Positions 58,828-64,000 of a stretch of 64,000 nt of DNA are shown here, piece by piece. This stretch comes from Ashinkailepas kermadecensis (lineage: Eukaryota; Arthropoda; Thecostraca; Neolepadidae): the NCBI GenBank assembly GCA_034440615.1, contig JAOTOM010004125.1, positions 62,001 to 126,000 on the forward strand. Direction: 5' to 3'. The position numbers were made by a program, and so were the translations under genes. The notes under the pieces are model-generated. The model did not search any database, was not told where the DNA came from, and was given only the letters and a program-made list of their open reading frames with translations. Numbering within the stretch: the stretch's first letter is position 1; each line of letters begins with the position of its first letter.

Positions 58828-61040
58828 ACATACCTATATGTATTTCCCCACTTCTCCAAACACCTGACGGCTAGCTGTAACTGTCGCTCCATCGGCGATG
58901 TACGCGAGGCACATGACCATATGGTGAAATCATCAACATATAAGGATCGCCCAACTGTCACAGGAAGCGAGTCCCCAATATCGTTAATCATCACCCCGAA
59001 AAGGGTCACACTCAAGACACTCCCCTGTGGAACTCCGTTCTCTTAGATAAACCAATCCGAGAGGCAGTTTCCGACTCGTACACGAAAACAGCGATTTGCT
59101 AAGAAGTTTTGTAAAAAGGTGCCAAGATGTCCTCGGATCCCATGGTTATGGATCTTCAACAAGATTCTCCTACACCACGTGGTGTCGTAGGCCTATTCGA
59201 TGTCAAAGACCACAGCGCCTAGATGTCGCTTCCTCTTAAAAGCGAGGCGTACTTCGGTGTCCAGTGTTAAAATATGCTCAATGGCACTCCTGTTTTTGCG
59301 AAAACTACACTGCGTGTTTACGAAAATGTCATGCTTTTCTAAAAACCAGGACAGGCGTCCATTCACAAGTTTCTCAATTAGTTTGCCTAATGCAGACGTC
59401 AGAGAGATTGGGAGATACTCTAAGGGGTACAGACTGCGTTTCCCAGGTTTCAAGAGTGGGACCACTGTAGCTTGGCTCGACGATGGAGGGTATTCGCCAT
59501 TCATACATATGTGGTTAAAAGTACGTAAAAGCGCCGCGACCACAGAGGAAGGCAGGTGTCTCAGCAGCTCATTGTGCACCTCATCGGGTCCTTCGACAAC
59601 ACTACGCAACAAGTTAATTGCTGATTCCATCTCAGCCTGGGTAAAACAACGGTTGTACGACAGGTGCTCTGGAGTGGAGACGTCCATCGAAGTCGATTCG
59701 CAGCGGACTTTATGGCGCATAAATTGTGGATCGCCGTTGATGGCGCGGCTAACGTCTGCCAGAGCACATCCAATCTCATTGGCCACATCAATAGGGTGCG
59801 TCACCTCACGGCTACCAACCGTCAGCGTAGGAAGTGGGCCTCCACTGAATCGACCAAAGATACTCTTGATGCGGGACCAAACCAATGAGGTGGCGAAGAT
59901 CGATTGAGTGAGCTAACATACTCACGCATTAAAACACGCTTGGCCTCCTGCATAGTGCGCCGGGCGAGGGCCAGAGGACGCCTAAACTCTATTAAGTTGA
60001 CAGTGGTGCTGTTGCGATTAAAGGTTCGAAACGCGCGCCTTGGAGCACGAATAGCGTCATGGCATTCCTCCGTCCACAACGGCAAAGGGGTGCGTCGAGG
60101 AAATAAAGAGGTCCTGGGGATACTTGAAGAGGCGCATTCCAACAGAAGTGCAGTGAATTCGGTCACTGGTAGTGGTAGAGACCTTGGTTCAGAACGGAAA
60201 GCGGCTTCAGCTTTCTCCTGAAATCTACCCCAGTCCGCTTTCTCAAAATTCCATCGCTGCGGGCGCGGACCTAAAACTGAGCCGTCCAGGTAACTTAACC
60301 GGTTTGGGAAATGATCGCTCCCCAGTGGATCGGAGTCCACCGTCCAATCGAAGCACTCAGTTAGCTGTGGGCTGACCAGGCTGAGGTCTAAGGTGGAAAT
60401 GCTTTTCGAGGGTGTGGAGAAGTGTGTTCGTGTCCCTGTATTTAAAATGCAGAGCATTTCGTGAAGGATTAGATATTCCAGATTGCGACCACGGGTGTTA
60501 CATCGTCGCATCCCCACAACGTGTGGTGAGCGTTAAAATCGCCCAAAAGCAAGACCGGTGGAGACAGTTCAGACACCAAGTTAGTAAGTTCCACGGTGGG
60601 GAACACATTCCCTGAAGGCAGATATACGGAGCATATTGCGATGGGTCGGTGGACAAAAAGCACTCGAGCGGCAACCGCCTGGAGTGTAGTACGCAGGGTT
60701 AACTCCCTCATGGGGACGCTGTTGTAGACCGCCAGTAGCACTCCACCGTGTGCCACAGCATCAGTCACCACATCCTTCCGAATTATCGAGTACCCACTCA
60801 TGACACCGTGTAGTCAGGCGAAAGCTTGGTTTCCTGGAGACATACCGCCACAGAGCCGTGCCGATTTAAAACCATCTGGAGGTCTTGGGCGTTAGTTCTA
60901 AGACCTCGACAGTTCCATTGTAAAACAGTCGGTGTAAATGCCATAAAAGTATCTACAAGATAAAAGTGGTGGTCCTGTACAGACTTAAAAACAATTGTCA
61001 CATTAGTTTTAACTGGCATGTAGTAAGACGAGGATCCATC
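58823..61040 (-). pseudogene. Jockey-clade LINE ORF2: endonuclease and reverse transcriptase, 3'-truncated
   Basis: Minus strand. Endonuclease: VLQWNCRGLRTN and CLQETKL (about 60930-60830), then SVYLPSG, LLLGDFNAHHTLWG (GDFN encoded at 60532-60543) and GSDHFPN. A linker with PLPLWTEECHDAIR follows. Reverse transcriptase: EGPDEVHNELLRHL, YPLEYLPISLTSALGKLIE, CSFRKNRSAIEHIL, a GVPQGSVLS block near 59030 after an in-frame stop, and SLYVDDFTIW (YVDD at 58929-58940). Several frameshifts and the stop make it inactive. The coding sequence ends at CLEKWGN and runs directly into the microsatellite; thumb, C-terminus and 3' UTR are absent. Confidence 0.9.
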
Positions 61041-61490
61041 CGAGTGGATATTGGTATCAGCGGACGCCGAATGCGCCCATGGCCGGGACCTAAGGGTTCC
61101 ATCGCCCCGAGGCGAACCTAACCTAGAGGAGGTCGGCTTGCGTCCTTCAGTAGGGGACCAGCACGTAGGGGACCTTTACGAGGAGGGAAGGGGGGGGGGG
61201 GCGGCCCCATCACATCACCTGGAGCCCTCGCGGGCAAGGCCTGAGGGGTCTCAGGCACCGACGAGGGTGGAACGTCGGCCCGTGGAGAACAGCGGACCGC
61301 GCGCAGGGCGAGGTGTCACGTGACGCAACGCGGCCCGCTCGGCCAGACACCTGAATCAGGAGCCCCGGGACGAACCGCAACCGTCTGTGATGGCCGGGTA
61401 GCGGTGGGTGGCATCACTGGGACGCGGCTGGAGGCCACACTACTTCCTCCCGAGATGAATGGATGGGGTGGGGGAAGGAGGGTGGTTTTA
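61041..61490 (-). other. Jockey LINE: region between ORF1 and ORF2
   Basis: GC-rich stretch with a G-run at 61191-61201. It connects the end of the gag-like ORF1 to ORF2. It may be coding in the intact element, but no motif is visible. Confidence 0.45.
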
Positions 61491-62920
61491 TAAATGGAGG
61501 GAGAAGGTGGGGGGTGGGGGAGTTCCGGATGGCGTAGGGATGGGCTGGGTTGGTGTGGGGTCGGTGGAGGTGGCGGGTAAGGGTTCCAGGTTACTTTTAG
61601 AGGGCCTGGCAGGCCTCTTGATTCGATGCGCTCGATGCCACTCCTCCGGAGCCTGCTCTACAGCGGGCTGCATAGATGCAATTTGAGGGGCTAGCGGCGA
61701 CTGGCAGCGCGCTTTGCCGTTTTGGCAGTCGTCTCAACATTTTGTCCACTCGTGGTGGGTGGGGCCTTGGTCAAGCCCTGCTCCTGGTTGTGAGGCGTTT
61801 CAAGATTAGAGGCCGGGCACTGTTCCGGTAAGGTGCAAACGAGGCCAAATGATCGTAATAGTTCACTGAGCTGCGAAAGAAACTGCAAGCGCTGGGAGGC
61901 TCCCGGTGAATGATGGTAGGTTTCGTGCTTTTTACCTTACTTGCATATGACACTTTGGGATGAGCATCCATGTAAATTTCTCTGGCTTGTCGATATGGTA
62001 TCTGTTTGGTGCATTTCAGTGCAAGAATTTATCTTTCCATTATATGTACTCGACATGCTCTGTCGTAGGCAGTGTGCGGAGTCTGTCCCTGGCCACAATT
62101 TATGCACCACAGCATTTCTGAGTAACAATTTTCACCGGTGTATTCTGGTGCGCCACATCTGCCACAGGTCGGGCGACCACGGAAATACTGGGTGGTGTGC
62201 CCGTATCTTTGGCATCGAAAGCACCTCATAGGGTTCGGAATAAATACATGAACCTTCATCCTCACGTACCCAACGTAGACCGCCACGGGGAGGTCTGTAG
62301 AGTTAAAAGTGAACATAATGTTGTGAGTGGATTGCAGGTCGCTTCCGCGCCTCACTTTAATCCTTTGTGCTTCAACAACACCTTATTCAGAGAGACCATC
62401 GACAATTTCGGCATCAGAAACGGCCCTGAGATTAAAACAAGTTATAATACCTTTCGAAAAGTTTTTCGTCCTGTGTGGCTCCACTAAAATAGGTATCGTC
62501 ACGTCACGCCTCCTGCCCTGCTCTCGTACGCTGTATTTAAATTCAGTTAAGACCAGAGTTTTCCTCGCATTCGTACTCCGGAATTCCACTTCAATTGCTC
62601 CATCCGTCAGCTTTTCGCATCGGACTACATCACCAAGCAGGTCGCAACTGCGCTTCCGTTCAAATGGTGAGAGTGTTGATAATGTTTTGCCAGGGTCGAT
62701 CGACTTGAGGATCAGCACTGGTGGCGACGACAGCCTAGACTCTGACCTAGTTTCTGGGTTATGGCGAGGCGAAGCAGTAGTAGACCACGGGGCGGGATGG
62801 GGGAATTGCAGGGCGGTAGGCCTCTGCAGGTGTGGGGTAGTTACGGCTCACGGTAGGCAAGCTGATATTCTGGTCCTTTGTGAGAGGTCCAGGGAAGGTA
62901 TGTTTGTTTGACGTAGCCAT
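61491..62920 (-). pseudogene. Jockey-clade LINE ORF1: gag-like zinc-knuckle protein
   Basis: Begins at ATG 62920 (MATSNKHTFPGPLTKD) and continues through three frames: a middle domain with LTDGAIEVEFRSTNARKTL, then YVGYVRMKVHVFIPNPMRCF and three zinc knuckles: CFRCQRYGHTTQYF, CGRCGAPEYTGENC and CINCGQGQTPHTAYDRAC. The first knuckle has lost its last Cys (Phe instead). REIYMDAHPKVSYASKVKS follows, as usual in Jockey ORF1 proteins, which bind the element RNA and chaperone it to the target. At least two frameshifts inactivate it. Confidence 0.88.
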
Positions 62921-63603
62921 GGAGTGTGATTGTTTCGGCTCCTCGTGGCGCCCCACCACATTGGGGCCCTACCGGGGGGACGCCTGAGTCCCGCGGACGG
63001 GAGGACGCCAGGCGCCCGAAGAGCTATACGGGGCGGGCGGCGCCTTCGTACGGCCGGGAGAGAGAGACTCACCACCCCGACCGCACAAACAGCGCCGTCC
63101 ACCCCTTGACTCCAGCCGGCCGGGCCGGTAGGCACTAGGCCGAAGCCCTGGCCCCGATCCGAGGCGACCAGCCACTTGACCCGCATGGGGCCCTAGGGGC
63201 CCGCCCGCCCCTCCGGGATATCGGGCCCAAAGAGGCGTGTTGATCCCCCGTCACAACTAGCACCGTGCGACGGGGGACCTCAGCCTCCAGGACTCCGTCA
63301 GCCCCGGGGGCAGGCCAAGGGGGCGCGATTACCCCGATACAACTGAGCTGGAGGGCAGGACTGGGGAGGTTGTCCTACCTGCTCATAGTAGGGATAGTTG
63401 GTGTTGCACGGCCAGGTGAAGGAATTTGATGTTGAGATGAGATGGGCATTGGAATGGGAGCGTATGGATGGAAGGACGACTGAGGTACTCTTAGTCTCAC
63501 CCCTCATCACTGTACCGATGCCCTGGTACGCCGGGTCCTTGGGGCACACAATCCCCCCACCACGGAATGGTGGTGCCTCGTCGGGGGGGGGGGGGAGTAG
63601 CAC
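62921..63603 (-). other. Jockey LINE probable 5' UTR
   Basis: GC-rich sequence upstream of the ORF1 ATG. It includes a hairpin-like GTCGCACGG...CCGTGCGAC block near 63240-63275 and a G-run at 63588-63596. Jockey 5' UTRs carry an internal promoter; the exact 5' end and target duplication were not found. Confidence 0.45.
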
Positions 63604-64000
63604 GAGACAACCATGTCAACTACTTGTGTCATCACCACAACAATTTCAATGAAGTGATCGTTGATTTGTCTTCATGTATACCGCATTGTTAGAGACACCA
63701 GACACACAAGTTGAGAGGCGACAGCAGGACACCGGGCTACGGGCACAACGGCACACCATAGAAAAGCTATGGAGATCACAGAAAAGCTGCGGACCAACTA
63801 CGACTGTGCTCACTTGGCAGCCGATGGAGGCAAACATTATTGCGTCCAATTTCGGCGGAACTGCAAACATTCCAGAAGTAATTCCAACAGATCCCGACAA
63901 ATCAGCACACTGCGTTGCAATTTTAGACATGTGCACCATATTCGGCAGAGGAGTCCCATTTCGAAAGTAGTCCTCGGAATGAACACCATTTAGCCGTGAT
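63604..64000. other. No gene recognised
   Basis: A 98-codon plus frame (63674-63970) has no recognised family. The window ends here. Confidence 0.3.

Overview
This is a repeat-dominated piece of an animal nuclear genome, most likely an arthropod (chelicerate or crustacean; the species cannot be fixed from the sequence). The reasons are a Jockey-clade LINE with its gag-like ORF1, a CR1/L2-like LINE, a Penelope-like element with GIY-YIG endonuclease, tRNA-derived SINEs, hAT-type DNA transposons with 8-bp target duplications, very long (TA)n/(GA)n/(TATATG)n microsatellites, and degenerate TTAGG-like tracts. There are no operons, phage genes or CRISPR arrays. The only intact, clearly recognised host gene is an intronless ADHFE1 (hydroxyacid-oxoacid transhydrogenase) on the minus strand at 46293-47690. 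Layout, 0-17 kb: partial hAT-like repeat at the left edge; a complete tRNA-derived SINE with a perfect 13-bp target duplication (2399-2586); two CRE palindromes followed by about 33 copies of a 39-bp GC-rich minisatellite (3957-5251); microsatellites; a decayed minus-strand CR1/L2-like LINE (about 8640-14095) split by a 2.4-kb hAT-type element, itself carrying a 188-bp palindromic MITE; then a (GA)n-(TA)n-(GA)n block flanking a Ty3/Gypsy-like gag fragment. Layout, 17-35 kb: mostly unrecognised single-copy DNA, one 228-codon candidate exon with hydrophobic segments, many minisatellites (17/73-, 13-, 30-, 74- and 18-bp units), a 205-bp hAT MITE, and a homopolymer-rich stretch at 32.86-33.04 kb that looks like sequencing error. 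Layout, 35-46 kb: an LTR-like promoter, a decayed CR1-like LINE with a duplicated 3' tail, a 2.5-kb minisatellite interrupted by a palindrome-ended insertion, a 73-bp minisatellite carrying two SINEs at the same phase, and a Penelope-like element followed by a partial second copy in tandem. Layout, 46-64 kb: ADHFE1, a hAT-like element with a transposase N-terminal remnant (48173-49537), large palindromes, a second hAT-like insertion (52552-55410), minisatellites, a (TATATG)n array, and an almost full-length but broken Jockey element on the minus strand (58823-about 63600). Nearly all apparent long open frames other than ADHFE1 come from tandem repeats whose period is a multiple of 3 or from antisense GC-rich frames. 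The history is one of repeated insertion into earlier insertions and tandem arrays; apart from ADHFE1 the genes do not act together as a pathway.
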